A stretch of DNA of 64,000 bases from CAUPWF01 sp964367685 (GCA_964367685.1 CAYIYM010000008.1:1-64000), one strand, 5' to 3'; positions 7,406 through 17,233 are shown, counted from the stretch's first letter. Numbers and translations are program-made. The notes: generated from the letters alone by a model not told the origin.

Positions 7406-9499
7406 TTACTTAAGTACTAAATAAAATTGGGATCCATATTCGTCCCCACTATTATCCTGCTTGTACTTCACCTCTACAGCCATTCCTTCTTCTAACTCAA
7501 ATTTAAATGCAGGAAATCTACTTGTAATAAGTTTATCCGTAAGTTCTTCTATTTCTTCTGGATTAGTTATAACCTCTTTTTTCGTTTCATCTACTATCAT
7601 GGAATCAAGATAAATACGATGCTCTTCTGGGACATTCTCTATAGGTTCAGAATAATAAATGCTGAGTGATTCTACCATACTCGCTTCAATTGTTGTAGAA
7701 ACTTCTATCCCTTGACTTTCCAGATATTGAAGTGCATTTGTACATTCATCATAGATATAACTAGCTATAAATTCACTTTGACCCCAATCTTCACCTTGCT
7801 CTTCCTCAGTGATAATATGTATCTCTCCAATAGGCTTCGCATTTAACAATTCGTCATTAGTCATTGATTTTATATCTTCAATTAATAGTCTTACAAACTC
7901 TTCTTTAATTTCTTGACTTTCATCAAACTTCAAATAATTAAATTCATTTAGTAATAGTGATGAGTATTCGTCAAATGAATGAATGCTAACTTCCTTTATT
8001 TCATCCTCTTCGAAGGTCCTTAAAGGTTCAATATTTTTTATAAATGCATCATTCTTCCACAATGTTCGAATTTCTGCACTAATATCAAGTGGATTCACCT
8101 TGTAAGTACGATATACTTCAGTACCATTTAATAGTTCATACTTAATATCTATCGATATAACATTTAAAAGTGAATCATTCTCATCTACAGTTCTTGCACT
8201 ATCTATTGCAGCGTTAGCAAAATCATACAGTTCTTTTGAATTCCCCATATCATAAACATCTTGCAAATCTGATTGACCCACATAATTCCCTAGTGGATAC
8301 CCATCAATAAGTACATTAATATTCTTTATATCCTTCTGTTCTGGACAGTAATTATCGTAATTTGATGCATTTAAAACAAAGAGAACAACAATAATAATTG
8401 ACACAATATTTAGTGATATAAAATGAAGTTTTTTCTTAAACAGATCTTTAAAGTCCACTCCATAAATCAATTGAATGATAATATAGAAAATCAAGACTCC
8501 CAATACTGTCCCTAAGTAGATCCAAGTCATACTCTCTTCATATGTAACTATATAAAATACCAAACCAACTGCTAATGCAATGGGAATTGTTAAAAAAACC
8601 TTAACCACTCCACCAATCAAATCACTTGCCATAGAACGTCCTGCTGCTTCAGACTTTCGAATTTTCATAAGGTAAAGGCCGATTACCACCACTACTAGTA
8701 GGATTGCAATGATTTCTAATGCGAGTAATGGATTCTTATAATTAAAATCCAACAACAGTGAAAAAGGTGTGAATTCAAGTAAAAATGACGCAGCACCTTT
8801 CGTATAATAACTATAGGTACGATAAAAAATAGAACTATACTCTTTAATTATAAGTGACAGAAAAGGGCCATAGCCCAAGAATACAACCACACCGAAAACT
8901 GCTACAAATATGCGACCGGTTAATAAAATTGCAATAGTTGAAAGCATATATCCAAGCAAGAAATATCCAATTGAATATAGTAACACAATTCCCATTCGTA
9001 CAAGAAATTGTTGACTGTATGCATCATACATCAGTGCTATAATAATTGCCACTAAAAAATTCGCTATGATTGGCAAACAGTAACTAAACACTGCTGATTC
9101 AATCTTAAGTGCATACAATAATTCACGACGTATTGGTAAGCTATGAATTGCTCCCACCTGGCTTTTATTATGTAAATAGTGGAATGAATGTAAGGCAAAA
9201 ATAACACCTACAAATAATGCTAAAACAAGTACAATTATCGAAATAGTTGTAAGATTACCATAATCCTGAACAAAATAAACTGCACTTTCATCAATTAACA
9301 TATCAAAATTTGCTTGTATCATTGCTCCGTCTACCATCATGTATGTCTCTTCTTCTATTCTACCACTTAAGCCGCTGATATAAACGAGGTAAGTAATTGG
9401 AACACAAACAAAATAGAGAATTGAATTCAATAGAATAAGCCAATTATTTTCTTTCACAAATTGTAAAAATATCTTAGTATAATCGATTTTTGATTTCAT
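7406..9499 (-). CDS. ABC transporter permease with large soluble domain
   Basis: A 697-residue ABC-2-like permease. About eight to ten hydrophobic segments lie in the first 390 residues, with a long loop after the first one. About 300 hydrophilic, acidic residues follow, most likely outside the membrane. The N-terminal part resembles permeases linked to YtrA-type GntR regulators; the substrate is unknown. The longest frame starts at 9520, but the ATG at 9499 follows CGGAGG at the right distance. The gene overlaps the ATPase gene by 26 bases, so the two are probably translationally coupled. Confidence 0.8.
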   Translation of the reverse strand: MKSKIDYTKIFLQFVKENNWLILLNSILYFVCVPITYLVYISGLSGRIEEETYMMVDGAMIQANFDMLIDESAVYFVQDYGNLTTISIIVLVLALFVGVIFALHSFHYLHNKSQVGAIHSLPIRRELLYALKIESAVFSYCLPIIANFLVAIIIALMYDAYSQQFLVRMGIVLLYSIGYFLLGYMLSTIAILLTGRIFVAVFGVVVFLGYGPFLSLIIKEYSSIFYRTYSYYTKGAASFLLEFTPFSLLLDFNYKNPLLALEIIAILLVVVVIGLYLMKIRKSEAAGRSMASDLIGGVVKVFLTIPIALAVGLVFYIVTYEESMTWIYLGTVLGVLIFYIIIQLIYGVDFKDLFKKKLHFISLNIVSIIIVVLFVLNASNYDNYCPEQKDIKNINVLIDGYPLGNYVGQSDLQDVYDMGNSKELYDFANAAIDSARTVDENDSLLNVISIDIKYELLNGTEVYRTYKVNPLDISAEIRTLWKNDAFIKNIEPLRTFEEDEIKEVSIHSFDEYSSLLLNEFNYLKFDESQEIKEEFVRLLIEDIKSMTNDELLNAKPIGEIHIITEEEQGEDWGQSEFIASYIYDECTNALQYLESQGIEVSTTIEASMVESLSIYYSEPIENVPEEHRIYLDSMIVDETKKEVITNPEEIEELTDKLITSRFPAFKFELEEGMAVEVKYKQDNSGDEYGSQFYLVLK

Positions 9500-10370
9500 A
9501 ACCAGCCACCTCCGTTTCACTTATAAACATCTCTTCTAAAGATAGAGGAATCATTTCACAAAATATAGGTTGGCGCGACTCAATTGTTGCTAATATATCT
9601 TCTCTATCACCTTTTATTGTTAAAATATATAAAGACCCTTGCTTTTTACATTGTCTAACATCTAATTCTTGAAACATCTCTGGCTGTTCTTCTTCAAATA
9701 CACATTGTACTTTATGTAGATTTTCTTTGATGTTATCCATTTCGTCAGCAATAAGCACTGTACCATTATGAAGCAAACCAACACTATCACAAATATCTTC
9801 TAATTCTCTTAGATTATGTGACGCAATGATTGGTGTAATCTCTCGATTACAAACTTCGCTAACCAACAATGATTTTACTGCTTGTCGCATCACCGGATCC
9901 AATCCATCAAATGTTTCATCCATAAGTAAATACTTCGCATTTGAACTCACGCCTAATATAATACTAATTTGTTTTTTCATTCCTTTTGACAAATTGTGAA
10001 TTTTCACATTGCCTTTTAAATTAAACTGCATTAACAATTTAGTATATTTGCTTTCGTCGAACTTAGGATAAAACAACTTATAATATTCCTTCATTTGATC
10101 GCATGTAGAAGACAATGGAAAGTAACTATCGTCAGCTATATAGAAGACTTTCCCCTTCATGTCCGCATTCTCATATATTTTTTCTTCATCTACCGTAACA
10201 AACCCTGTATCACCTTGGTAAATTCCGCTTATCATCTTAAGCAATGTTGTTTTTCCTGACCCATTTGTGCCAACAAGACCGAAAATTTCATTTTCTTTGA
10301 TTTTAAATGATAAATCTTTTAATGCCTCTGTATTCTGAAATCTTTTGGACACTTGTTCTATTCTAATCAT
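9474..10370 (-). CDS. ABC transporter ATP-binding protein
   Basis: A 298-residue ATPase that would drive the downstream permease. Walker A is GTNGSGKT at about 34-41, the signature is LSKGMKKQ near residue 130, and Walker B with D-loop is LLMDETFDGLDP near 150; the switch histidine is in ASHN. The C-terminal 80 residues resemble the regulatory tail of drug or bacitracin-type exporters. The start codon ATG at 10370 follows GAGGAGGG. It overlaps the end of the GntR gene by 8 bases, making a compact regulator-ATPase-permease operon. Confidence 0.9.
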   Translation of the reverse strand: MIRIEQVSKRFQNTEALKDLSFKIKENEIFGLVGTNGSGKTTLLKMISGIYQGDTGFVTVDEEKIYENADMKGKVFYIADDSYFPLSSTCDQMKEYYKLFYPKFDESKYTKLLMQFNLKGNVKIHNLSKGMKKQISIILGVSSNAKYLLMDETFDGLDPVMRQAVKSLLVSEVCNREITPIIASHNLRELEDICDSVGLLHNGTVLIADEMDNIKENLHKVQCVFEEEQPEMFQELDVRQCKKQGSLYILTIKGDREDILATIESRQPIFCEMIPLSLEEMFISETEVAGYEIKNRLY

Positions 10371-10737
10371 TATTTCCCTCCTCATACACTTCTTCAACAA
10401 CGGAAATCAAGTCTCTTTTTTCGACTCCAATATTTTTCCCTTCAATTACTGTTTTCTTTATAGAAGCATAATATTGTTGTAATTCTAATGCCTTTATTGC
10501 AGTATTTGGTGCCACATAACTTCCTCGCCCCTTAACTGAATAAATTATTCCAGCACTTTCTAATTGATTATAAGCTCGTTGAATAGTGTTTGGATTAATT
10601 GATAACTCCATTGCGAGTTTGCGAACAGATGGAAGTTGTGAATCTTCTTTCAAAACACCTTTAAAAATCAAATTTTGTATTTTTTCAGTTACTTGTTCAT
10701 AGATAGCTCGCCTATCTTGATAATCTAATACAATCAT
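10363..10737 (-). CDS. GntR family regulator, YtrA type
   Basis: A 124-residue DNA-binding protein. A winged helix-turn-helix fills residues 10-75 (YEQVTEKIQNLI, LPSVRKLAMELSINPNTIQRAY), followed by a short helical tail of about 45 residues with no ligand domain, as in the YtrA subfamily. Such proteins usually repress their own operon of ABC genes. The longer frame would begin at a GTG inside the ribosome binding site (AAAGGAG), so the ATG at 10737 is preferred. First gene of the three-gene operon. Confidence 0.9.
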   Translation of the reverse strand: MIVLDYQDRRAIYEQVTEKIQNLIFKGVLKEDSQLPSVRKLAMELSINPNTIQRAYNQLESAGIIYSVKGRGSYVAPNTAIKALELQQYYASIKKTVIEGKNIGVEKRDLISVVEEVYEEGNND

Positions 10738-10791
10738 TTTTTCTCCTTTCACTATACATATTTAATTACAGCTCTTACTGTATTATTCCAA

Positions 10792-10832
10792 TTAGTACAC
10801 TTAGTATAGTATAAGAAAAGAAAAAAAGCAAG
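10792..10832 (-). promoter_or_regulatory. Promoter and putative operator of the GntR/ABC operon
   Basis: Minus strand TTGCTT (10827-10832), 17-base spacer, TATACT (10804-10809). Two copies of TACTAA separated by GTG (10792-10807) overlap and follow the -10 box and could be the GntR binding site. The -35 box uses bases of the upstream terminator. Confidence 0.6.
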
Positions 10833-10857
10833 TAATTTTCATAAATTACTTGCTTTC
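10824..10857 (-). terminator. Terminator after the DUF5662-like gene
   Basis: GCAAGTAAT and ATTACTTGC pair around a short loop and are followed on the minus strand by a run of seven T. It directly abuts the gene end at 10856 and lends its T-run to the next promoter. Confidence 0.85.
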
Positions 10858-11380
10858 ATAAAATATATTCCTTAATATATTCAAATGTAAATTTTTCACC
10901 TCGTTCTGCTAACATCACTAATAATTTTTCTAAAAGCACTTCTACTTCTTTATGTATTACATAATGCCCTTTTCCCTTTTCATAATAATTCCAAGGACTT
11001 TTATCCGTATAATTAGATTTCTCATAATTTTTACTTGCAGCAATTCGATCTACAAACATTTCGACTACATACTTATCTGGCATACGCATTCCAACTAATT
11101 GAGTTTCTGATTTCAAATCATAATCTATCCAATACTCATAATGATGCTTATTTCTTCCTTTATGATGCAACCAAGCACTAGAATAGCCATGAATTTCACG
11201 TTCTGCATTATTAGGGCTTCTATTTCCTTGATAATATTTACATCCCACAGAGAATTCTTGAATACTATATTTTGATAAATCATGGAGCAACCCTTGCTTA
11301 TATAAACCTAATTTAAAACAACCAATCATTACAAGTATTTTATGATCAGTAATCGTTTTAAAATGTGAAAAAAACTTCAT
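10856..11380 (-). CDS. DUF5662-like protein
   Basis: A 174-residue soluble protein rich in conserved His and Asp: HDLSKYS near residue 34, HHKGRNKHHYEYW near 72-84, and DRIAASKNY near 111. This pattern matches the DUF5662 family, in which the spaced His/Asp residues suggest an HD-like metal site. No activity is known to me. Genes of this family often occur in phages and clostridial chromosomes. It starts 16 bases after the TraX-like gene and ends in its own terminator. Confidence 0.65.
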   Translation of the reverse strand: MKFFSHFKTITDHKILVMIGCFKLGLYKQGLLHDLSKYSIQEFSVGCKYYQGNRSPNNAEREIHGYSSAWLHHKGRNKHHYEYWIDYDLKSETQLVGMRMPDKYVVEMFVDRIAASKNYEKSNYTDKSPWNYYEKGKGHYVIHKEVEVLLEKLLVMLAERGEKFTFEYIKEYIL

Positions 11381-11396
11381 ATCAATCTCCTTACAC

Positions 11397-12056
11397 TTAC
11401 ATCATTATTTTTGCTATTAAACTCAATACAATTAAATGTATTGGATAGTAGCAATAGAAAAACTTTTTCATATCACTACCTTTTTTACCATTATATAAAA
11501 GTATTGGGATACAAGCAAAAGCAGCAAAACCTTGTATTCCACTATATCCAAATGCGTTAATAATCAAAATTGCTATAAACATATATCCAAGATTTTTCCT
11601 CGTAATGTACATTATAATTATGGTCATTACTCCAAGTGAACCATAGTCAATTCCAGACGCAAACCACTCGATTAGTAGAATCATAATAGTAAGAAATATC
11701 AACTTAATAGATGTGTATTCAATTTTGCATAACACATAGATAATGAATACCGCAAAAAAAAGTGTAAAGAATACATTTAATCGCTCTGTGTCTAAAAACA
11801 CTCCTGAAAACGCATAGTTAAACGGAACTTGAGATAGAATTGCAAAGCACCCAAGTCGTAACATATATTGTTCTAAATTCTTTGTATAGTGAATTCCCTC
11901 TACAATTAAAAAGCAAAAAATTGGAAAAGCAATACGCCCTATAATCCTCAAGAAAATAAGTTGTGGGAATAAAATTGCTCCTATATGATCAATTGTCATT
12001 GCAACGATTGCAATCCATTTCAGTTGAGAACTTGTAATACATTTAATATTGTTCAT
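11397..12056 (-). CDS. TraX family integral membrane protein
   Basis: A 219-residue protein with about seven or eight hydrophobic helices. The N-terminal block LKWIAIVAMTIDHIGAILFP and the following IGRIAFPIFCFLIVEG are the hallmark of the TraX family, named after the F-pilin acetylase. In Firmicutes there is usually no pilin nearby and the acyl acceptor is unknown; that is also the case here. A strong AGGAGGAG precedes the ATG. It probably shares a transcript with the DUF5662-like gene. Confidence 0.85.
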   Translation of the reverse strand: MNNIKCITSSQLKWIAIVAMTIDHIGAILFPQLIFLRIIGRIAFPIFCFLIVEGIHYTKNLEQYMLRLGCFAILSQVPFNYAFSGVFLDTERLNVFFTLFFAVFIIYVLCKIEYTSIKLIFLTIMILLIEWFASGIDYGSLGVMTIIIMYITRKNLGYMFIAILIINAFGYSGIQGFAAFACIPILLYNGKKGSDMKKFFYCYYPIHLIVLSLIAKIMM

Positions 12057-12169
12057 TTAACTCCTCCTCGTCTATTCACATAATTATTGTACATGATAAT
12101 TCAAAATAATTCTAGACTTTAACATTTTTTTGTGAAAACATTAACTTTCTTTATAAGTTAAATATAAAC

Positions 12170-12198
12170 TTGCAAAACCGTCCACTCTCTGCTACAGT
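12170..12198 (+). promoter_or_regulatory. Promoter of the DUF1292 gene
   Basis: TTGCAA, 17-base spacer, TACAGT, about 30 bases before the ATG at 12229, with AAAGGAG between. Confidence 0.6.
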
Positions 12199-12228
12199 AA
12201 TATTATTAATACAAAAAGGAGATATAAT

Positions 12229-12624
12229 ATGGCTGATCATAAACATGAAGAAAATTGCGGTTGCGGAAGCGATTGTGATTGTGTTAGCGAAAACACTTGT
12301 GGCTGCGGTTGCGGCGAACACGATACGGAGGAAGCTTTAACAGTTACTCTTACATTAGAAGATGACGAAGAGGTTACTTGCAATGTACTTTGCATCTATT
12401 CGGTAGGCGAGCAAGAATATGTTGCGCTACTTCCACTTGATGAGAGTGGTGATGAGAATGAAGAAGGACATGTTTTCATCTATCGATATGCTGAAGAAGA
12501 CAATCAACCAGTAATCGAAAACATTGAAACTGATGAAGAATATGAAGCTGCTGCTGAAGCCTTCGACGAGTGGTTAGATGAACAAGAATTTGATGAAATT
12601 CAACATCAATTAGACCAAGAATAA
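12229..12624 (+). CDS. DUF1292 protein with Cys-rich N-terminus
   Basis: A 131-residue, very acidic protein. Residues 1-31 carry nine cysteines in CxC pairs and several histidines (CGCGSDCDC, CGCGCGEH). This could bind metal and is an addition to the usual DUF1292 core at about 38-105, which is typified by VTLTLEDDEEV and EYVALLPLDE. The function of DUF1292 is unknown; it occurs widely in Firmicutes. It is convergent with the UvrD-like gene, and the last 15 bases of the two frames overlap. Confidence 0.8.
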   Translation: MADHKHEENCGCGSDCDCVSENTCGCGCGEHDTEEALTVTLTLEDDEEVTCNVLCIYSVGEQEYVALLPLDESGDENEEGHVFIYRYAEEDNQPVIENIETDEEYEAAAEAFDEWLDEQEFDEIQHQLDQE

Positions 12625-14457
12625 TTCATGAACAAAGCGGGAAGGATGCAAATCCTTTCCGTGTTTTTGTTTTGGGTAAATTAAAGTTAATTTTTCCTTT
12701 GCACGTGTCATTGCAACATAAAACATTCTACGTTCCTCTTCTATTTCATCTACTAATTTCGCTTTCTTACTTGGAGTAATTCCCTCATTACATTCGATTA
12801 AGAATACATATGAAAATTCTAATCCCTTCGATCCATGCATAGTATGAAAAGACACTGCATTTGCATTTCCTTCAGAACGATTCATTTGTTGTTTTAGTTT
12901 CAAACTGTAGTCTTGAATATAATCCATCCATTCCTCTAAATTTTTAAATGTCTTTGCATTCTCTTGAATCTCTTCTAAGACCTCTTTCAAATCTTGTATA
13001 TTCATTTTTCTATATTCCGCATATTCTTTTAAAAAATCGTCATATCCTACTTTCTTGCGTAAATATTCTATCATAGCAAATGGTGTCATGTTTTTCATAA
13101 TTCTCAAGTCCAATTCAAATTGGTCAATACGATCTTGCATCCACTCTTTGTCTACATAAAATGTGCGTAGTGATTCAAATGTAATTTCGCGATCATTAAC
13201 AATTGCATCCCTAGCAATATAACGATTAGGTCTATTCATGATACTTAAAAAGGTTTTCCTCAACCTACTCCCTTGGACCAACTCAATATATGATATTATA
13301 TTTTTGGCAATAAAATGTTCATAGATATTGGGTAACTGTTCTTTCATTCGAAACGGCACCCCACATTCAATCATTTTTCCAGCTATAACTCTTGCATCTA
13401 AATTGGTACGAAATAAAACTGCTATTTCTCGATTTGAAACCCCTAATTGATTTAATTTATGAATTTCATTTAAAACATATTCTGCTTCCTCTAGGGGATT
13501 TTTCACTTCTTGAACATGAACAACATCCCCATCTTTTTTAATTGGTTTGACACTTTTATTATATCGTGTTTGATTTTGCTTAATTACTTTTTGAGAAGCT
13601 TGAATAATGGCAGTGGTAGATCGATAATTCATATCCAAGTTTATCATTTTTGCTGTCGGATATACAACATTAAAGCTAAGCATAATTTCGGGCTTAGCAC
13701 CTCTAAAACGATAAATGGATTGATCATCGTCTCCTACTGCGAAAATATTGTCATTCGGTTTTCCCAATAATTTAATCGTATCAAATTGCATTTGATTAAT
13801 ATCTTGAAACTCATCTATTAAGATATACTTGAATTTATTCTGCCACTGTTGCAACACTTTTGGGTTTGTTACAAATAATTTATGACATTGTACTATCATA
13901 TCATCAAAATCAATTTTTCGATGTTTTTTTCGTTGCATTTCATATTCTTCATAAATCATTTTAAATGTAGCATTGGGACATTCTTTCGATTCATAAGAAT
14001 GAATATCTAATCCCTCATTTTTTACAATAGAGATTTCTTTGCTTATATTAGTAATAAAATCTTCTTCCTCATCCATGTCTACATCTATGAACTCTTCCAT
14101 ATTTGTTGCTGATATAATCTCATCAATTAATTTGTACTTTTCTTCTTCGGATAATATATTTTGACTACCTATGTTATACGCCCATTTTAGAATCCCATAA
14201 AAAATTCCATGAAATGTACCAAACGTAACAGGGATTTTACTTTTATAATTTCGAAAAAAACGATCGCGCATTTCATTTGCTGCATATTTAGTAAAAGTAA
14301 TGACCAGAATTTCTTCTGGTCTTACTCTGTGCTCTTTTATTAAGAATTCAATTCGATTTGTTATTACATGGGTCTTCCCTGATCCTGGGCCAGCTAAAAC
14401 TAGCATTGGTCCATTATGATGAGAAATTGCTTCTGCTTGTGCTTTATTAAAGGACAC
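12610..14457 (-). CDS. UvrD/PcrA-like superfamily 1 DNA helicase
   Basis: A 615-residue 3'-5' helicase, over 100 residues shorter than PcrA. Walker A GPGSGKT is at 23-29, followed by motif Ia (ITFTKYAANEM), Walker B LIDEFQD near 215, motif III GDDDQSIYRFRGA near 241, motif IV NYRS and motif V/VI (HGSKGLEF, VAMTRAKEKL). The missing C-terminal tail suggests a secondary helicase beside a full PcrA elsewhere. The start is a GTG with AAAAGGAG seven bases before. It follows gltX by 22 bases. Confidence 0.9.
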   Translation of the reverse strand: MSFNKAQAEAISHHNGPMLVLAGPGSGKTHVITNRIEFLIKEHRVRPEEILVITFTKYAANEMRDRFFRNYKSKIPVTFGTFHGIFYGILKWAYNIGSQNILSEEEKYKLIDEIISATNMEEFIDVDMDEEEDFITNISKEISIVKNEGLDIHSYESKECPNATFKMIYEEYEMQRKKHRKIDFDDMIVQCHKLFVTNPKVLQQWQNKFKYILIDEFQDINQMQFDTIKLLGKPNDNIFAVGDDDQSIYRFRGAKPEIMLSFNVVYPTAKMINLDMNYRSTTAIIQASQKVIKQNQTRYNKSVKPIKKDGDVVHVQEVKNPLEEAEYVLNEIHKLNQLGVSNREIAVLFRTNLDARVIAGKMIECGVPFRMKEQLPNIYEHFIAKNIISYIELVQGSRLRKTFLSIMNRPNRYIARDAIVNDREITFESLRTFYVDKEWMQDRIDQFELDLRIMKNMTPFAMIEYLRKKVGYDDFLKEYAEYRKMNIQDLKEVLEEIQENAKTFKNLEEWMDYIQDYSLKLKQQMNRSEGNANAVSFHTMHGSKGLEFSYVFLIECNEGITPSKKAKLVDEIEEERRMFYVAMTRAKEKLTLIYPKQKHGKDLHPSRFVHELFLV

Positions 14458-14479
14458 TCGAATACTCCTTTTCTTTTAC

Positions 14480-15940
14480 CTATCTTACTTCTGTTGCAAG
14501 TAACTCAATTGCATTTTTGATTCTCTGCACAGACTCTTCTTTTCCTAGAATTTCCATAATTTCCGTTGCACCACCTGGTGTACTTTGTTTTCCAGAAACT
14601 GCTGTTCTTATTGGCCACATTGCATACCCATTTTTGCATCCTTTTTCAGCAACATATCCTTGTAATACATGATACAAAGCATCATTTGAATACTCCTCAT
14701 GTGCTTCAAAAAGTGGCAATAGTTCTCTTAACACTTCCAATGATGTTACTTGGTCAGTTTTCATTTTCTTATGACAATAAATTGCAGTGTCATATTCTGG
14801 AACCGCTTCAAAGAAATCAATTTGACCTTTAATGTCTGGTAATACTTCAATTCTTGTCTTAATTAATTGTGCAATTTTTTCTTTATCTAAATCTTTCGTA
14901 ATTACTTCATCTATATACTTCTTTGCTATCTCATAAAATTTCTCTTGTGGCATTGCTTTTAAATATTCACTATTCATCCACTTCAATTTAACTGTATCGA
15001 AAACAGCTGGTGATTTAGACATATTTCTGTAGTTGAAAGCCTTGATTAATTCATCTAATGAGAAAATTTCTTGATTGTCAGAAGGACTCCATCCTAACAA
15101 TGAAACATAATTAATTACTGCTTCTGTTAGATATCCTTGTTCAATCAAATCTTCATATGAAGAGTGACCGCTTCTTTTACTTAGCTTTTGATGTTCTTCA
15201 TTAGTAATTAATGGACAGTGAACATAAACCGGAACATCCCATCCAAATGCTTCATAGATTTTATTATATTTTGGTGCCGATGATAAATACTCATTTCCAC
15301 GAACAACATGTGTGATTTCTTGCAAGTGATCATCTACAACATTTGCGAAATTGTAAGTTGGAAATCCATCTGATTTAATTAAAATCAAATCATCTAATTC
15401 TGAATTAGCAACTGTAATATCTCCATAAATTTCGTCATTAAATGTTGTTTCACCTTCAGTTGGCATATTAATACGAATTACATATGGAACTCCAGCAGCT
15501 AACTTAGCATCAATTTCTTCCTTTGATAGCGATGTACAGTGCTTATCATATACAACAATTTCAATCCCTGAAACAGAAGACTTTAGAGACTCTAGACGCT
15601 CTTTATCACAGAAGCAATAGTAAGCTTTTCTAGCTTCAATCAATTGTTTTGCATACTTAAGATAAAGACCTTCCGCATTTCTTTCACTTTGTACATATGG
15701 GCCGTACCCTTTATCCTTATCTGGGCCTTCATCATGGATCAACCCTGTTTTTTCAAGCGTACGATAAATAATATCAACCGCACCTTCCACTAATCTTTCT
15801 TGATCTGTATCTTCAATGCGTAGTAAAAAATCTCCGCCTTCATGTTTTGCAATTAAAAAAGCATATAATGCAGTTCTAAGGTTTCCTACATGCATACGAC
15901 CTGTTGGACTTGGTGCAAACCTTGTTCTAACTTTACTCAT
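14480..15940 (-). CDS. gltX: Glutamate-tRNA ligase
   Basis: Charges tRNA-Glu with glutamate, and possibly tRNA-Gln where an amidotransferase is used. The 486 residues are normal. The class I HIGH motif is HVGN at 17-20 within RFAPSPTGRMHVGN, and the KMSKS motif is KLSKRSG near residue 250. IEDTDQER and the insertion before the Rossmann second half are typical. It probably shares a transcript with the helicase downstream. Confidence 0.97.
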   Translation of the reverse strand: MSKVRTRFAPSPTGRMHVGNLRTALYAFLIAKHEGGDFLLRIEDTDQERLVEGAVDIIYRTLEKTGLIHDEGPDKDKGYGPYVQSERNAEGLYLKYAKQLIEARKAYYCFCDKERLESLKSSVSGIEIVVYDKHCTSLSKEEIDAKLAAGVPYVIRINMPTEGETTFNDEIYGDITVANSELDDLILIKSDGFPTYNFANVVDDHLQEITHVVRGNEYLSSAPKYNKIYEAFGWDVPVYVHCPLITNEEHQKLSKRSGHSSYEDLIEQGYLTEAVINYVSLLGWSPSDNQEIFSLDELIKAFNYRNMSKSPAVFDTVKLKWMNSEYLKAMPQEKFYEIAKKYIDEVITKDLDKEKIAQLIKTRIEVLPDIKGQIDFFEAVPEYDTAIYCHKKMKTDQVTSLEVLRELLPLFEAHEEYSNDALYHVLQGYVAEKGCKNGYAMWPIRTAVSGKQSTPGGATEIMEILGKEESVQRIKNAIELLATEVR

Positions 15941-16005
15941 CTTATTCTCCTATCGTTTATCTATATTCTCTTACGAGTTTACATTACTATATATATTATA
16001 ACAAA

Positions 16006-16443
16006 CTATTCCTTCTGTAAATAAGTTCGTCTCATAATTACTCTAAAAATTGTTTCAGCTATAAAAATTGCCAAAGAAATGGCTCCTGCATATTTCAAAG
16101 TTTCTACAAAATAGTACAATCCCCAATCTAGTTCACCAATAATAATATTATAAGCAACCCGATACACTCCCGATCCAGGAACGGTCGGCAATATACCTGC
16201 TATTAAGAAGGCCGAAACAGGTGTTTTTAAAAATTTAGCAAATATATTCGCTGCCACAGTAACTAAAAAAGCTGAAATAAAATATGCACCGGCTTCTGCT
16301 ATTCCACAATAAACAGATACTAAATAACCTGCTCCACCAATTGCACCAACGAAGGCTGCTAGCCCTAAATATTTTTTTGGTGTTTCAATTAGAATTGCAA
16401 ACCCTAAAATTGCAATCCATATTCCTAATATTTGTATTATCAT
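16006..16443 (-). CDS. Threonine/serine exporter, small subunit (ThrE_2/DUF3815)
   Basis: A 145-residue protein of four or five hydrophobic helices corresponding to the C-terminal half of full-length ThrE. The motif GILPTVPGSGVYR is characteristic. In many Firmicutes the exporter is split into two adjacent genes, as here; both products would be needed in the membrane to export threonine or serine. It starts 10 bases after the large-subunit gene. Confidence 0.85.
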   Translation of the reverse strand: MIIQILGIWIAILGFAILIETPKKYLGLAAFVGAIGGAGYLVSVYCGIAEAGAYFISAFLVTVAANIFAKFLKTPVSAFLIAGILPTVPGSGVYRVAYNIIIGELDWGLYYFVETLKYAGAISLAIFIAETIFRVIMRRTYLQKE

Positions 16444-16453
16444 TTTCTATCTC

Positions 16454-17233
16454 CTATGTCAAAACATGAAATGTTGAAATCCCTACTCCAATTCCTATTG
16501 CAATTCCAGTTGCAGTTAAAAATGCTTTTAATATTCTAGAATTACCAGAAATATAATCTCCTTCTAACACATCCCGCACCCCATTAGTTATTGCCACTCC
16601 AGGAACTAGAGGCATAATTCCACTAATGATTATAATTTCGGTGTTTACGACTTCAGTGTTAATACTTGATGAAAAAAGTGCTACAAGAACCATTGTACTA
16701 AAAGATATTCCCGCACCATTAATAATCGTATGAATAAAATCGTTAATTTGAAACCACTTTCCAAATGTTATTAAACTCCCTAAAATTGTTCCAACTGCCA
16801 GCGAAATCAAAATTTCAGAAATTCCACCTCCAAAAAACATTGCAAATCCACTAACAGTTAGTACAATTGCAATATTGTATAATAATTTACTATATTCTTT
16901 TTTCCCAACTGCTTTTAATTGCTCATAAGCCTTCTCTAAGGAGATTTTATCCTCGCATAGATTACGCGAAATTTCATTAACTTCTATTATCTTCCCAATA
17001 TGCATTCCTACATTAGATACAGAAGTAACGTAAGTAAACGGCTCAATAGTCTCATCATCTAAAGTAGCCATGATACTTGTCATTATTGCAACGACTTCTA
17101 TCGTTTTGCAACCACTTTTATTCAAAATCCGTCGCATAGTATCTTCTACTCTCCACGTTTCAGCACCACTACTAAGTAATGTTTTCCCTGCTAACATAGC
17201 TGTTTTCATTAATAAAACATGACTTTTATTCAT
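16454..17233 (-). CDS. Threonine/serine exporter, large subunit (ThrE/DUF1212)
   Basis: A 259-residue protein. The first about 115 residues are soluble, with the family pattern LLSSGAETWRVEDTMRRI, followed by five hydrophobic helices and GIMPLVPGVAITNGVRDVLEGDYISG, the conserved ThrE loop. Together with the small subunit it makes a complete ThrE-like exporter. Context gives no regulator. The gene sits after the purB terminator. Confidence 0.88.
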   Translation of the reverse strand: MNKSHVLLMKTAMLAGKTLLSSGAETWRVEDTMRRILNKSGCKTIEVVAIMTSIMATLDDETIEPFTYVTSVSNVGMHIGKIIEVNEISRNLCEDKISLEKAYEQLKAVGKKEYSKLLYNIAIVLTVSGFAMFFGGGISEILISLAVGTILGSLITFGKWFQINDFIHTIINGAGISFSTMVLVALFSSSINTEVVNTEIIIISGIMPLVPGVAITNGVRDVLEGDYISGNSRILKAFLTATGIAIGIGVGISTFHVLT

